A stretch of DNA of 64,000 nt from Leclercia pneumoniae (GTDB taxonomy: Bacteria > Pseudomonadota > Gammaproteobacteria > Enterobacterales > Enterobacteriaceae): positions 1,736,001 to 1,800,000 of the forward strand of contig NZ_CP071383.1 in NCBI RefSeq assembly GCF_017348915.1, read 5' to 3'. The position numbers and the translations under genes were made by a program. The notes under the pieces are model-generated. The model was not told where the DNA came from and did no database searches. It saw only the letters and a program-made list of their open reading frames with translations. Numbering within the stretch: position 1 is the first letter of the stretch; every line of letters begins with the position of its first letter. Shown here piece by piece: positions 1 through 11,164 of this stretch.

Positions 1-870
1 GACACTTCCGAGCCGCTGATAATATTGTTTTTCGTATTCAGTTGGTGGCATATGATCACTCGAACCATGCCGACGCTTACTGTTATAAAATATTTCGATG
101 TAATCAAAAATATCACCGCGAGCTTCTTCTCGCGTTCCGTAGATCTTTTTCTTTATCCGTTCACGTTTCAGTAGCTGGAAAAAACTTTCTGCGACTGCGT
201 TGTCATGACAGTTACCGCGACGGCTCATACTGCCCTCCAGCCCGTGTGATTTCAGGAACGACTGCCACTCATAGCTTGTGTACTGACTGCCTTGATCAGA
301 ATGAACCAGCACCTGCTTTTGAGGATTACGTCGCCACACGGCCATCAGAAGTGCATTCAGGACAATATCCTTTGTCATCCGGGGCTGCATTGACCAGCCA
401 ATAACTTTGCGCGAGAACAGGTCAACAACCACAGCCAGATACAGCCAGCCTTCGTGAGTCCGGATGTAGGTGATGTCCGTTACCCAACGCTCATCCGGTG
501 CTTCCGGGTTGAACTGCCGCTGGAGCCTGTTGGGCGTCACGATGCTGGTTTCACCCTTACGTGCCCGTGGGCTACGGTACCCGACCTGAGCCCTTATCCC
601 GGCACGCTTCATCAGTCGCCAGACACGGTTAACTCCGCACTGTTGTCCGGTATCCCGCAGGTCGAGGTGGATCTTGCGATAACCATAAACGCAACCCGAC
701 TCCAGCCAGAACTGCTTTATCAGCCCCGTCAGCCTCAGGTCAGCATGATGCCGCCGTGAATCCGGCTGCTGAAGCCAGGCGTAAAAACCACTCGGATGCA
801 CATCCAGCACCCGACAAAGCAGTCGGACAGGCCAGCAATAGGTGTTGTCACGGATAAAGGCGTACCTCAG
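1..870 (-). CDS. IS3-family transposase OrfB (partial, DDE integrase core)
   Basis: Reading the minus strand from about 870 gives a continuous frame with the retroviral-integrase-type motifs of IS3 OrfB: the first Asp in 'WVTDITYI', the second Asp in 'HSDQGSQYT' and the Glu in 'NAVAESFF'. The last residues visible are 'QYYQRLGSV' at the window edge, so only the stop and IS end are missing. It lies in the -1 frame relative to OrfA and would normally be made as an OrfAB fusion by programmed frameshifting. No internal stop is seen, so the transposase may be functional. Confidence 0.85.
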   Translation of the reverse strand, partial: MRYAFIRDNTYCWPVRLLCRVLDVHPSGFYAWLQQPDSRRHHADLRLTGLIKQFWLESGCVYGYRKIHLDLRDTGQQCGVNRVWRLMKRAGIRAQVGYRSPRARKGETSIVTPNRLQRQFNPEAPDERWVTDITYIRTHEGWLYLAVVVDLFSRKVIGWSMQPRMTKDIVLNALLMAVWRRNPQKQVLVHSDQGSQYTSYEWQSFLKSHGLEGSMSRRGNCHDNAVAESFFQLLKRERIKKKIYGTREEARGDIFDYIEIFYNSKRRHGSSDHMPPTEYEKQYYQRLGSV

Positions 871-1145
871 TCGGACAGCTTTGCGAAGTACGCCGCGGCT
901 TTTTTTAATATGTCCCGTTCGTCGGTAACCCGCTTCAGCTCTTTCTGGAGGCGTCGGATCTCAGCCTGAGCGTCTGACTGGACTTTATTGGTTGAGGAAT
1001 CCGGGCCATATGCCTTTATCCAGGCATAAAGACTGTGGGTGGTGATACCGAGACGTGTTGCCACGCTGGAAACAGAATGGCCGCGATCAACAACCTGTTT
1101 TACCGCTTCAATTTTAAACTCTTCGGGATAACGCTTACCGCTCAT
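867..1145 (-). CDS. IS3-family transposase OrfA
   Basis: A 92-residue protein beginning MSGKRYPEEFK. It has an N-terminal helix-turn-helix ('VSSVATRLGITTHSLYAW') and a C-terminal leucine-zipper-like coiled coil ('EIRRLQKELKRVTDERDIL') ending in 'AAAYFAKLSD', all typical of IS3 OrfA. An upstream GTG two codons earlier is possible. The ATG at 1145 is preferred because GAGAGG sits eight bases before it. The stop overlaps the start of the OrfB frame, as expected for programmed -1 frameshifting. Confidence 0.9.
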   Translation of the reverse strand: MSGKRYPEEFKIEAVKQVVDRGHSVSSVATRLGITTHSLYAWIKAYGPDSSTNKVQSDAQAEIRRLQKELKRVTDERDILKKAAAYFAKLSD

Positions 1146-1280
1146 GGGCACCTCTCTTTAAGTCATCTTAAATGACTCTGAGGTGTCTGTTAAACCCGTG
1201 GCGATTCAGTTGCGTTAAAAATTAAAGATCAACAAAGAACTGACGTTATTTATTAATGATGTACTTACAAGGAGAAAGTT

Positions 1281-1454
1281 ATGCAGCATCATTTTAAAAA
1301 CGTCATTTTCCAGCGTATCGCGAAGGGTTCAACGGTTGGCAATCAGGTAAAGCTAAACGATGTTCTTGCTAATGGGAAGACGGAATCAGCTCTGCTAGAG
1401 GCTCTTCAGAAGCAATTTAAGGGCGATACGATAAAGCTGAAAAGCTACCAATAG
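1281..1454 (+). CDS. Small hypothetical protein (57 aa), phage debris
   Basis: An ATG preceded by AAGGAGAAAGTT, an excellent ribosome-binding site, opens a 57-codon frame (MQHHFKNVIFQRIAKG...KLKSYQ). It is closed by TAG just ahead of a hairpin terminator. The protein is basic, has no membrane segment and matches no family I recognise. It lies between the IS3 end and a broken portal-like gene, so it probably belongs to the same decayed phage. The strong RBS and dedicated terminator suggest a real gene. Confidence 0.6.
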   Translation: MQHHFKNVIFQRIAKGSTVGNQVKLNDVLANGKTESALLEALQKQFKGDTIKLKSYQ

Positions 1455-1459
1455 GTTCA

Positions 1460-1481
1460 GGCCACTGCGGTGGCCTTTTTT
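1460..1481 (+). terminator. Rho-independent terminator
   Basis: GGCCACTGCGGTGGCC stem followed by TTTTTT, directly after the 57-codon gene. Confidence 0.8.
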
Positions 1482-1510
1482 ATTGCTATAAATCCACCAA
1501 CGGACAAACC

Positions 1511-2278
1511 ATGACTGACAAATTAACTCTCGCCGTCAACCATGCGTTGAATGATGCGCGAATGGCGCGCGCCCGTATGGGGCTGATGGCACCGACGATG
1601 GGGCTGGAAAATAAGCGCCATTCAGCGTGGTGCGAGTATGGTTTCCCTGAGCAGGTCATCTACGAAAACCTTTACGCCCTGTACCGGCGCGGTGGCATAG
1701 CCCACAGTGCAGTTGAGAAGTTGGTGGGCAAGTACTGGCAGACTAACCCGGAAATTATTGTGGGGGATGATGCCGATGAAAGCAAGGATGAGACTGCTTG
1801 GTAGAAGAACACCAAAAAGGTTTTCACAAAGCGCCTATGGCGTGCCTTTGCTGAGGCAGACCGACGCCGCCTGGTCGGACGTTATGCCGGCATCCTGCAG
1901 CACATCAATGATTCCAGAACGTGGGATCAACCCGTTGTTCGTGGTAAGTCACTAAAAAAGGTTACGATCGCATGGGCTGGGTCATTAACAGTCAGCGAGT
2001 GGGTCACTGACCAGAAATCGGCAGATTACGGCCAGCCAAAACAATGGAAATACGTTGAGAGCCTGCCAAATGGCGCGACAAATCAGTGCTTCGTACATCC
2101 CGATCGCGTCTTCATCCCTGGTGACTATTCTAACGATGCCATTGGCTTCCTTGAACCCTGCGTCAGCCTAGAGAAGGTTGAAGGTCGGTCAGGTGAGGCC
2201 ATGGAAGAGGCAGAGGTAATGGGCCGGGTGATGTACTTCATCAACCGTGCTCTGGGCAGTGACGAGGCACTGGTATAA
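1511..2278 (+). pseudogene. Decayed phage portal-like (DUF1073-type) gene with in-frame amber
   Basis: The first 97 codons (MTDKLTLAVNHALNDARMAR...KDETAW) resemble the N-terminus of DUF1073 phage portal-type proteins, a family also tagged as Acb1-related. TAG at 1802-1804 interrupts the frame. Translation resumes in the same frame (KNTKKVFTKRLWRAFAEADRRRLVGRYAG...), continuing to TAA at 2276-2278, so a single G-to-T change of a GAG codon would explain the stop. The part after 'GFLEP' looks shortened relative to the family and ends far before a full-length portal protein. This is a remnant of an older prophage next to purB. Confidence 0.7.
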
Positions 2279-2560
2279 TACGTGATGCGCACCTTAAATC
2301 CTACAATCTGAGGTGGGCATTATGAACACGTCAGATAGGGTCGTAAAGAGTGTAATGACGATTCCGGGAAGAGCCACGCAAAAGCAAAGATTTTTGGGGG
2401 CAAATGAATATCCGTTATTATCCGTTATTGTCTGTTAGGTAACAGCTGTAACCATATAATTTATAAATAACTATATGTCTTGTTAGGTTTTTTTCTCTAT
2501 TTCCACAGTTTAACGCTGATTATGTTGGGAGGGGGATAAACATTTAATAAACCGGGGGAG
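2279..2560. other. Non-coding or decayed stretch between phage remnant and purB
   Basis: No convincing gene. A 38-codon ATG frame at 2322-2438 follows GAGGTGGGCATT but has no recognisable relatives. Around 2407-2428 the sequence TATCCGTTAT is present as a near-tandem direct repeat inside 'ATATCCGTTATTATCCGTTATTG', which could be a trace of an attachment site. The remainder is AT-rich and unremarkable. Confidence 0.4.
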
Positions 2561-2592
2561 GGAACCCTCTTTCCGGACGGAAAGAGGGGGAA
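2561..2592 (-). terminator. purB transcription terminator
   Basis: CCCTCTTTCC-GGA-CGGAAAGAGGG hairpin immediately after the purB stop on the minus strand. It is GC-rich with a weak downstream T-tract, so it may be only partly Rho-independent. Confidence 0.55.
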
Positions 2593-2597
2593 TGCGA

Positions 2598-4617
<2,020 letters not shown>

Positions 4618-4644
4618 ACTTACTCCTTTCTGTGTGCTAACGCA

Positions 4645-5754
4645 TTAGTCGGTTGTCAGCGGCAGACGCTGTTCGATGATACCACCGCCCAGACAGATTT
4701 CGCCGCTGTAAAAGACCGCGGACTGCCCTGGGGTAACGGCGGAGACGGGCTCGTCGAAGCGCACCTCAATGCGTTCGCCGTCAATCGCGGTGAGGGTGCA
4801 AGGAATATCGGTCTGGCGATAGCGGGTTTTCACCGTGCAACGCAGCGTGCCTTTTACCGGCTCGCGATCGACCCAGTGCAGCTGTTGGGCAATCAGCCCC
4901 ACCGACATCAGACGCGGATGATCGTGCCCCTGCGCCACAATCAGAATATTGTTCTCAACATCTTTATCGACCACGTACCACGGATCTTCGCTGCCTTCTT
5001 TGGTACCACCAATCCCCAGCCCTTTGCGCTGGCCGAGGGTGTGGTACATCAGCCCCTGATGCTGACCAATTTCTTCACCATCAACGGTGACGATTTTGCC
5101 CGGCTGGGCTGGCAAGTAGCGGCCAAGGAATTCGCGGAATTTCCGCTCGCCGATAAAACAGATACCGGTTGAGTCTTTTTTCTTGGCGGTGATCAGATCC
5201 AGCTCTTCGGCAATCTTACGCACTTCGGGTTTTTCCAGCTCGCCCACCGGGAACAGGCTCTGGGCAATCTGCTCATGACCGAGGGTATAGAGGAAATAGC
5301 TCTGATCTTTATTGCCGTCGAGGCCTCGCAGCAGCTGGCTTTTGCCGTTGACATCGGCACGACGCACATAGTGGCCAGTGGCAATGTAATCGGCGCCCAG
5401 GTCTTCAGCGGCGAACTCAAGGAAGGCTTTAAATTTGATCTCTTTGTTGCAGAGAATGTCCGGGTTAGGGGTACGGCCGGCTTTATACTCTTCCAGGAAA
5501 TGTTCGAAGACATTATCCCAGTACTCTGCAGCAAAATTGACGGTATGCAGTTCAATGCCGAGCTTATCGCACACGGCCTGCGCATCGGCCAGATCGGCCG
5601 CCGCGGTACAGTATTCCTCGCCGTCGTCTTCCTCCCAGTTCTTCATGAACAGGCCTTCCACCTTATAGCCCTGTTGCAGCAACAGCCAGGCGGAAACGGA
5701 GGAGTCGACACCGCCGGACATGCCGACGATCACTTTTTTTGGGCTTTCTGACAT
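4645..5754 (-). CDS. mnmA: tRNA-specific 2-thiouridylase
   Basis: ATP-dependent enzyme that transfers sulfur, relayed from IscS via the Tus proteins, to U34 of tRNA-Lys, Glu and Gln. The 369-residue product begins [19 protein letters not shown]. It has the PP-loop 'SGGVDSS', a first catalytic Cys in '[11 protein letters not shown]' and a second in '[11 protein letters not shown]', the pair needed for persulfide chemistry. Length matches E. coli MnmA (368). The start is the ATG at 5754; 15 further in-frame upstream codons run into nudJ and are unlikely to be used. Confidence 0.98.
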   Translation of the reverse strand: MSESPKKVIVGMSGGVDSSVSAWLLLQQGYKVEGLFMKNWEEDDGEEYCTAAADLADAQAVCDKLGIELHTVNFAAEYWDNVFEHFLEEYKAGRTPNPDILCNKEIKFKAFLEFAAEDLGADYIATGHYVRRADVNGKSQLLRGLDGNKDQSYFLYTLGHEQIAQSLFPVGELEKPEVRKIAEELDLITAKKKDSTGICFIGERKFREFLGRYLPAQPGKIVTVDGEEIGQHQGLMYHTLGQRKGLGIGGTKEGSEDPWYVVDKDVENNILIVAQGHDHPRLMSVGLIAQQLHWVDREPVKGTLRCTVKTRYRQTDIPCTLTAIDGERIEVRFDEPVSAVTPGQSAVFYSGEICLGGGIIEQRLPLTTD

Positions 5755-5795
5755 TGGAATACTCACGACATTGAACTTCAAGGCGGCGTATTCTA

Positions 5796-6269
5796 TCACG
5801 CGCCCCCGGCAATGGCACCCTCTGTAAACGGCCAGTTAAATTCGCCGATTGTCTCTAACGGCAGACGATGACCAGAGAGATAGCAGCGGATGCTCTCGGC
5901 AACCAGCGGTGAACGCAGGTTGGTGGCGCTCAGAATCTCGTCGGCCGTCACCCACAGGCAGCGGTCGATATCATCGTCGTGCGGCTCGGTGTCGCACATT
6001 TCGTTAAGCTCGATAACAAACAGAAAACGCAGGAACGGCGTCTTATCCGGCGCAATCCAGTGATGAAGACGAATAAACTGCTGAGGTTCAGCGTGAATAC
6101 CGGTCTCTTCCCACAATTCCCGGCGGGCGGCCTGTACCAGGGTCTCATCGGCTTCAAGATGACCGGCGGGTTGGTTCCACAGCGCTTTGCCGTTGATAGT
6201 CTCTTCCACCACCAGAAATTTGCCCTGGGCGTGAACCACTGTGGCCACGGTGACGTGCGGTTTAAACAT
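5796..6269 (-). CDS. nudJ: Nudix phosphatase NudJ
   Basis: A 157-residue Nudix hydrolase starting [23 protein letters not shown]. The Nudix box runs through '[22 protein letters not shown]', with the conserved G, E, REL and EE positions. In E. coli NudJ hydrolyses HMP-PP and nucleoside di- and triphosphates. The ATG at 6269 has GGAGAAGAG before it. The gene overlaps the rluE stop by eight bases and is 41 bp from mnmA, consistent with an rluE-nudJ-mnmA-hflD-purB transcription unit as in E. coli. Confidence 0.96.
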   Translation of the reverse strand: MFKPHVTVATVVHAQGKFLVVEETINGKALWNQPAGHLEADETLVQAARRELWEETGIHAEPQQFIRLHHWIAPDKTPFLRFLFVIELNEMCDTEPHDDDIDRCLWVTADEILSATNLRSPLVAESIRCYLSGHRLPLETIGEFNWPFTEGAIAGGA

Positions 6270-6933
6270 TCTCTTCTCCTTTTTCTGTCCCGTCGCGCCA
6301 TTCACCATTGGCGAGATTATCCAGTGAGTAATCGCCCATGGCGTAGCGGATTAAGCGTAACGTCGGGAAGCCGACATGCGCGGTCATGCGACGAACTTGG
6401 CGATTGCGCCCCTCATAAAGGGTAATTTTGAGCCAGGATGTGGGGATCGATTTGCGCTCGCGTACGGGCGGCGTGCGCGGCCACAGCCACTCCGGTTCAC
6501 TCACCCGCTCAATACCGGCGGGCAGGGTAGGGCCATCCTTAAGGGTCACCCCGGTACGCAGAGCGGCAAGCGCCTCTTCGGTAGGTTCACCTTCTACCTG
6601 TACGTAATAGATCTTTCCGGTGCGCTTACCGGGCTGCGTCAGCCGCGCCTGCAATGCGCCGTCATTCGTTAACACCAGCAGACCTTCACTATCCCGATCC
6701 AGACGGCCTGCGGCGTAGACGCCTGCAACCGGGATAAAGTCTTTCAACGTGCTGCGGCCAGCTTCATCGGTAAACTGCGGCAAAACATCGTAGGGTTTAT
6801 TGAACAAAATCACCCGTTTGGGCTGGTTTGTTTTCGGTTTTCTGGTGGCTTGTCGTGAGCTGAATCGCTCAACCCGGTGATTTCTAAAAGAAGTTTTCTT
6901 CATGGTATTTTCAGGCTTTATCAATTGCCGCAT
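6262..6933 (-). CDS. rluE: 23S rRNA pseudouridine(2457) synthase
   Basis: RsuA-family pseudouridine synthase of 223 residues with the catalytic Asp in '[18 protein letters not shown]' and the C-terminal '[11 protein letters not shown]' motif. It is highly similar to E. coli RluE, which modifies U2457 of 23S rRNA. The C-terminus runs about six residues past the E. coli end and overlaps the nudJ start. An internal ATG ten codons in (MKKTSFRNH) is an alternative start. The gene is divergent from icd across a 117-bp gap. Confidence 0.95.
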   Translation of the reverse strand: MRQLIKPENTMKKTSFRNHRVERFSSRQATRKPKTNQPKRVILFNKPYDVLPQFTDEAGRSTLKDFIPVAGVYAAGRLDRDSEGLLVLTNDGALQARLTQPGKRTGKIYYVQVEGEPTEEALAALRTGVTLKDGPTLPAGIERVSEPEWLWPRTPPVRERKSIPTSWLKITLYEGRNRQVRRMTAHVGFPTLRLIRYAMGDYSLDNLANGEWRDGTEKGEENV

Positions 6934-7050
6934 TATAGCCTAATAACGAAGACCTTTCATGGCGCCAGACATTCAGGTACTATCGGGAGGCTCATTACAA
7001 ATTATTAACATAAGATCAGTAACAACCAGAAGCGCTCGAAGGAGAGGTTA

Positions 7051-8301
7051 ATGGAAAGCAAAGTAGTTGTTCCGGCGGAAGGTAAAAAGATCACCCTGCA
7101 AGACGGTAAGCTGAACGTCCCTCATAACCCGATTATCCCGTTCATCGAAGGCGATGGTATCGGTGTAGACGTCACCCCGGCAATGCTGAAAGTGGTGGAT
7201 GCCGCTGTTGAGAAAGCCTACAAAGGCGAGCGTAAAATTTCCTGGATGGAAATTTACACCGGTGAAAAATCTACCCACGTTTACGGCCAGGACGTCTGGC
7301 TGCCAGCTGAAACCCTCGATCTAATCCGCGACTACCGTGTTGCCATCAAAGGCCCACTGACTACCCCAGTCGGCGGCGGCATCCGTTCTCTGAACGTTGC
7401 GCTGCGTCAGGAGCTGGATCTGTATGTTTGCCTGCGTCCGGTACGTTATTACCAGGGCACCCCAAGCCCGGTTAAACACCCGGAGCTGACCGATATGGTT
7501 ATCTTCCGCGAAAACTCTGAAGATATCTATGCGGGTATCGAGTGGAAAGCGGACTCCGCTGACGCCGAAAAAGTGATTAAATTCCTGCGCGACGAGATGG
7601 GCGTGAAGAAAATTCGCTTCCCGGAACATTGCGGTATCGGTATCAAGCCGTGCTCCGAAGAGGGGACTAAGCGTCTGGTACGTGCGGCGATCGAATATGC
7701 GATCACTAACGACCGTGACTCTGTGACCCTGGTTCACAAAGGTAACATCATGAAGTTCACCGAAGGCGCGTTCAAAGACTGGGGTTACCAGTTGGCGACC
7801 GACGAGTTCGGCGGTGAACTGATTGACGGCGGCCCATGGCAGAAGATTAAGAACCCGAACACCGGCAAAGAGATCATCATTAAAGATGTGATCGCCGATG
7901 CGTTCCTGCAGCAAATCCTGCTGCGTCCAGCGGAATACGACGTTATCGCTTGTATGAACCTGAACGGTGACTACATCTCCGACGCCCTGGCGGCGCAGGT
8001 TGGCGGCATCGGTATCGCCCCGGGCGCGAACATTGGTGACGAGTGCGCCCTGTTCGAAGCGACCCACGGTACTGCACCGAAGTATGCAGGCCAGGATAAG
8101 GTGAACCCAGGTTCAATCATCCTGTCGGCAGAGATGATGCTCCGTCATATGGAATGGTTCGAAGCCGCAGACCTGATCGTTAAAGGTATGGAAGGCGCGA
8201 TTAACGCTAAAACCGTAACCTATGACTTCGAACGTCTGATGGAAGGCGCTAAACTGCTGAAATGTTCAGAGTTTGGTGACGCGATCATCGCAAATATGTA
8301 A
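7051..8301 (+). CDS. icd: NADP-dependent isocitrate dehydrogenase, 3' end supplied by prophage
   Basis: TCA-cycle enzyme converting isocitrate to 2-oxoglutarate. The 416-residue protein has the phosphorylation serine at residue 113 ('GGIRSLNVA'), the target of AceK, and the '[17 protein letters not shown]' signature. GAAGGAGAGG precedes the ATG. A prophage is integrated in the 3' end: from within 8218-8290 onward the coding sequence comes from the phage attP. The protein now ends IIANM, whereas the displaced host tail at the far end of the prophage encodes IIENM. Reading frame and length are preserved, so enzyme function should be intact. Confidence 0.98.
   Translation: MESKVVVPAEGKKITLQDGKLNVPHNPIIPFIEGDGIGVDVTPAMLKVVDAAVEKAYKGERKISWMEIYTGEKSTHVYGQDVWLPAETLDLIRDYRVAIKGPLTTPVGGGIRSLNVALRQELDLYVCLRPVRYYQGTPSPVKHPELTDMVIFRENSEDIYAGIEWKADSADAEKVIKFLRDEMGVKKIRFPEHCGIGIKPCSEEGTKRLVRAAIEYAITNDRDSVTLVHKGNIMKFTEGAFKDWGYQLATDEFGGELIDGGPWQKIKNPNTGKEIIIKDVIADAFLQQILLRPAEYDVIACMNLNGDYISDALAAQVGGIGIAPGANIGDECALFEATHGTAPKYAGQDKVNPGSIILSAEMMLRHMEWFEAADLIVKGMEGAINAKTVTYDFERLMEGAKLLKCSEFGDAIIANM
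8218..8290 (+). repeat. attL core: 73-bp direct repeat with attR
   Basis: Identical over all 73 bases to 46597-46669. The repeat lies in the last codons of icd, the site known for phage 21 and e14. The homology around it is longer and imperfect (from about 8138 and from 46517), as expected when attP mimics the 3' end of icd. The crossover point within the core cannot be resolved. Confidence 0.93.
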
Positions 8302-8317
8302 TCCATTTGAGGGATTA

Positions 8318-8353
8318 AACAAGAATGGGAACCGTATGGTTCCCGTTCTTGTT
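8318..8353 (+). terminator. Phage-supplied icd terminator
   Basis: Long near-perfect hairpin ACAAGAATGGGAACC-gta-TGGTTCCCGTTCTTGT just after the hybrid icd stop. It replaces the native icd terminator, now stranded at 46704-46731, and shares its sequence theme (CAAGAA-GGGA-CC). Confidence 0.85.
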
Positions 8354-8410
8354 ATTAGTTTTTGATTGGTTAACAAAATTTTATCAAAATAAGTTATCAA
8401 AATACCTTGG

Positions 8411-9163
8411 TTACAACTTGTCAAACAAAGTAGTTAGCTTAACTGCAATTACAGAGTAATCGTCTATAGGGGGGCCATTCTCGATACGCTTTTTTAGGCT
8501 TGAACAGAACCTAGAGGGTTCAGACAAAGTATTTACCGAAAATCGGGGCCTTTTTTCCCAAAAATGATGCGCTCCGTCAGACATTACGATGAGAATTAAA
8601 TTATGGTTGTCATCATAAAGTTCATCCAGTGGTATTTGCAACATGCTGTAATCTAAATTAATTGTTTTTGAAATCGCCGTTGTTAGTAAATTTTTACCTT
8701 TTGCATTTTTTAATTGTCTAGAGCTAAAGAGGCCTTCATCAATAAGCATCTGGTGTTGAGTATGATCTTTTGTAAGCTGCTTTAATTTATTGCCCTGTTT
8801 AACATATAAACGACAATCTCCTACATGTGCAATTTTTAGATATTTATTTGTAATAAAACACAGAGTTAAAGTTGTAGCTGCATTTGTAAGTTCACTATTT
8901 TGCTCGCTTAATTGATTTACAGCTTCTTTGAGGCCTATGAAAAGATTTTCGAAATTATTATTGATTAAATTATTTGAGTTTTCATATAAGAACGAAATAA
9001 CTTTCTCTGAGGCTTCCTTCCCTCCTGTATAACCACCTAATCCATCGGCAATGGCAAATAGATAGCCATCATTTATTTTTATTGGTGGGAGTATGGTGTC
9101 TTGATTAAGCTTGTTTAGCTCTTTAGGCATGGTGAAGAAAGAAGCTGAGACGATATCAGTCAT
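8411..9163 (-). CDS. PP2C-family Ser/Thr protein phosphatase (prophage cargo)
   Basis: A 250-residue PPM/PP2C phosphatase. Visible motifs: 'NQDTI' with Asp22, 'ADGLGGYTGG' (DGxGG, residues 40-44), 'HVGDCRLYV', 'MSDGAHHFW' and the closing 'DDYSVIAVKL', together giving the metal-binding aspartates. It has no membrane segment and should be cytosolic. The start overlaps the stop of the upstream kinase by 4 bp, so the two are translationally coupled and the phosphatase probably reverses the kinase. The pair is clearly more AT-rich than the flanking host genes and sits between attL and int, a classic cargo position. Substrate unknown; a role in phage exclusion is inference. Confidence 0.9.
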   Translation of the reverse strand: MTDIVSASFFTMPKELNKLNQDTILPPIKINDGYLFAIADGLGGYTGGKEASEKVISFLYENSNNLINNNFENLFIGLKEAVNQLSEQNSELTNAATTLTLCFITNKYLKIAHVGDCRLYVKQGNKLKQLTKDHTQHQMLIDEGLFSSRQLKNAKGKNLLTTAISKTINLDYSMLQIPLDELYDDNHNLILIVMSDGAHHFWEKRPRFSVNTLSEPSRFCSSLKKRIENGPPIDDYSVIAVKLTTLFDKL

Positions 9164-9894
9164 TTGTTCTGCTCCATATGCTTGTTAATATCATTGAGAA
9201 GTTGCTCTGCATTTAAATATCGTTTTTGCAACCTTCTGTCAGTACATCTAGCAATGATATCATCAAATCCTGCAATGTTTAACTCCTCAAGAACTATTCC
9301 TATAGAGAAAATATCAGATTGAGGTGAGTAACCATTGAGCACAACATTATGATCAAAGTACCGAGGAGTTCGCGGGAAATGGCCAACTTGTGTTAGAATC
9401 TGGCTAGCCTCATCAGGATCCATGTGTCTTGCCAACCCAAAATCAGAAATTTTGTATACACCGTTTGGACACTTTAAAATATTCTGAGGTTTTATGTCTC
9501 TATGTAAAAAACCTTTGGAGTGTATATGCGCAACACCGCTGGTAATCATTTGTGCTATCTTTATTTTATCAGCTTGTTGTAATTGACCTGCTTTAATTTC
9601 ATCCTCTAAGGTACATTCTCCTAATTCCATTACATACCATAAAGGTGGGGATATTAAGTTGCACAGAATTATTCTCACCACATTTGTATGCAAGCAGGTA
9701 TCTTGGGACATTACTTCTCGACGAAAACGAGCTTCAAGTAATGGATCGGAATGATGGTTTACAAGAATTTTTCTTGCAAACTCACCGCAATCCTCTTTTT
9801 TAGAATTTCTAATAGTCACTTTTTCGACATTGCCGAAACTTCCTTCTCCTAGACCATTGTGAAGCTCAATAAAGTAACTGCTATGTGGAATCAT
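9160..9894 (-). CDS. Eukaryotic-like Ser/Thr protein kinase (prophage cargo)
   Basis: A minimal 244-residue Hanks-type kinase: glycine loop 'GEGSFGNV' (16-23), Lys42 in 'FARKIL', Glu60 of helix C, catalytic loop 'HRDIKPQN' (131-138), 'DFG' at 151-153 and 'SPQSDIFSIGIVLEEL'. All catalytic residues are present. There is no transmembrane helix or PASTA domain, so it is soluble. A strong GGAGGG precedes the ATG, and the gene leads a two-gene operon with the PP2C phosphatase. Phage 933W carries a different kinase (Stk) that aborts HK97 infection, a precedent for kinase-based exclusion. Whether this kinase does the same is untested. Confidence 0.92.
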   Translation of the reverse strand: MIPHSSYFIELHNGLGEGSFGNVEKVTIRNSKKEDCGEFARKILVNHHSDPLLEARFRREVMSQDTCLHTNVVRIILCNLISPPLWYVMELGECTLEDEIKAGQLQQADKIKIAQMITSGVAHIHSKGFLHRDIKPQNILKCPNGVYKISDFGLARHMDPDEASQILTQVGHFPRTPRYFDHNVVLNGYSPQSDIFSIGIVLEELNIAGFDDIIARCTDRRLQKRYLNAEQLLNDINKHMEQNK

Positions 9895-10036
9895 TAAAAC
9901 CCTCCGAAGCGGCTATCAACATTTTTATGAACAAGATACCCATTTCATTCAGATATATCCTAATTATGTGTCAATTCATTGAACTTAATCAACATTTAGA
10001 GCTGATTACTTAGTCTGGTTTTCACACATTATCATC

Positions 10037-11164
10037 TTATAATGCAACCTTCGTCCATTCCTTACCACGATCATCATGATAACGAGCAGTCTGATTTGGT
10101 GACTTGTGGCCTAGCAATTTCTGAGTATCAACACCTTGTTCATTGTAGAGTCGCTCTGCTAGTGACCGCTGTTCATGAAATGTCGCTGGGGTACCATCCC
10201 CCCACTCAATATCAGTCTTGTCCCGGGACTTACTAAAATTCATAGTAATGGTGTTCGACTTAACCTGTGCACCTCGTTCAGCCATTGAGGTTGCGCGGAA
10301 AAAATGGATTAGATATGGACTCACTGCATAGTCACGGCATCGCGCAACTACATCCCTCAAACTCCAGTCAATCGCGTTAAGTTTAAGGGAAAGCGGGATC
10401 GCTAGCTTACTCCCCGTCTTCTCCTGAACGACGTGAAGATGGTCATCCCAAATATCGCTAAATTTCATATTCGAAATATCCCCGAGGCGCTGACCAGTAA
10501 CGAGCGCCAAAAGCATCGCATTACCCATATACTTGTGCTGTGCGTCAGCAATCTCGAAAATCTTTTGCCACTCTTCAAGGTTAAGGCGTTGCCTAGTGAT
10601 ACGTCTTCGTGGCTGCTTCGTTGCGAGTGCTGGATTATAGCCAGGAGGAACCTCACCATAGTGTTGAGCTTCCTTAAATACGTCGATTAATACGGAACGA
10701 ATAACCTGCGCCATTCTCGGTTGACCTTCTGAGACGTAAGACTCAAGTATTTCAGCAATATCCCGAACGTCAACGGTGGGAATAAGCTTCATGCCAACAC
10801 GTTCGCGGAGAAGTGCTACCGGTTTAGCCTTTTGCTTATGAGTGTTCGGCCTGATATCGCCGTTCTCCAGCCTTTCATCCTGAATTTTCCAGTAACGGTC
10901 AAGCCAGGTGCTGGTGGTTATCGCTTTCCCTTTGCTGGTAGCTATCTTGTCGCTAATCGCCAGAATCTGTTTGGTACGTTGCTCCGCGAGCCGTGCATTT
11001 GCTTCGAGGGCAATTGCTGTAGCTTCAGCCTCATCCGTGCCGAGGCTGTGAAATTTACCAGTGATAGGATGCTTATATCGCCAATAAACCTTATTAACCT
11101 TCCGGCTAAATAGCGGATAGAGGTTTGGGACTTTGACATTGTTCTTACGTGGACGAGCAGCCAT
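10037..11164 (-). CDS. int: Tyrosine-recombinase integrase
   Basis: A 375-residue phage integrase of the lambda/phage 21 type. The C-terminal catalytic domain shows Arg in 'TGQRLGDI', 'HEQR', 'LLGHKS' and the nucleophile Tyr in 'TARYHDDRG'. An N-terminal arm-binding domain precedes it. It lies near attL and matches integration at icd. The start overlaps the xis stop by 20 bp, giving the usual xis-int coupling. It drives integration at the icd core and, with Xis, excision. Confidence 0.96.
   Translation of the reverse strand: MAARPRKNNVKVPNLYPLFSRKVNKVYWRYKHPITGKFHSLGTDEAEATAIALEANARLAEQRTKQILAISDKIATSKGKAITTSTWLDRYWKIQDERLENGDIRPNTHKQKAKPVALLRERVGMKLIPTVDVRDIAEILESYVSEGQPRMAQVIRSVLIDVFKEAQHYGEVPPGYNPALATKQPRRRITRQRLNLEEWQKIFEIADAQHKYMGNAMLLALVTGQRLGDISNMKFSDIWDDHLHVVQEKTGSKLAIPLSLKLNAIDWSLRDVVARCRDYAVSPYLIHFFRATSMAERGAQVKSNTITMNFSKSRDKTDIEWGDGTPATFHEQRSLAERLYNEQGVDTQKLLGHKSPNQTARYHDDRGKEWTKVAL

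Larger units (their letters stand above)
1..1208 (-). mobile_element. IS3-family insertion sequence, left part cut by window edge
   Basis: Two overlapping reading frames on the minus strand encode a short helix-turn-helix OrfA and a DDE integrase-type OrfB, the arrangement of IS3-family elements. The OrfA-side terminus is placed at 1208, where the minus strand begins TGAATCGCCACGGG, an IS3-like end beginning TGA. The other terminus lies before base 1, so the inverted repeat pair and the target duplication cannot be checked. Protein character looks closest to the IS51-type subgroup, but this is recognition, not a search. Beyond 1208 the DNA is phage-like debris. Confidence 0.88.

Noticed and set aside
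1511..1804. Portal fragment as a functional anti-CBASS (Acb1) gene
   Set aside because: The visible part is portal-like N-terminal sequence interrupted by an amber codon; no intact catalytic domain can be seen.
8411..9894. Kinase/phosphatase as the TerY-P tellurite triad
   Set aside because: No von Willebrand-type TerY or ter genes are adjacent; only the two genes are present.
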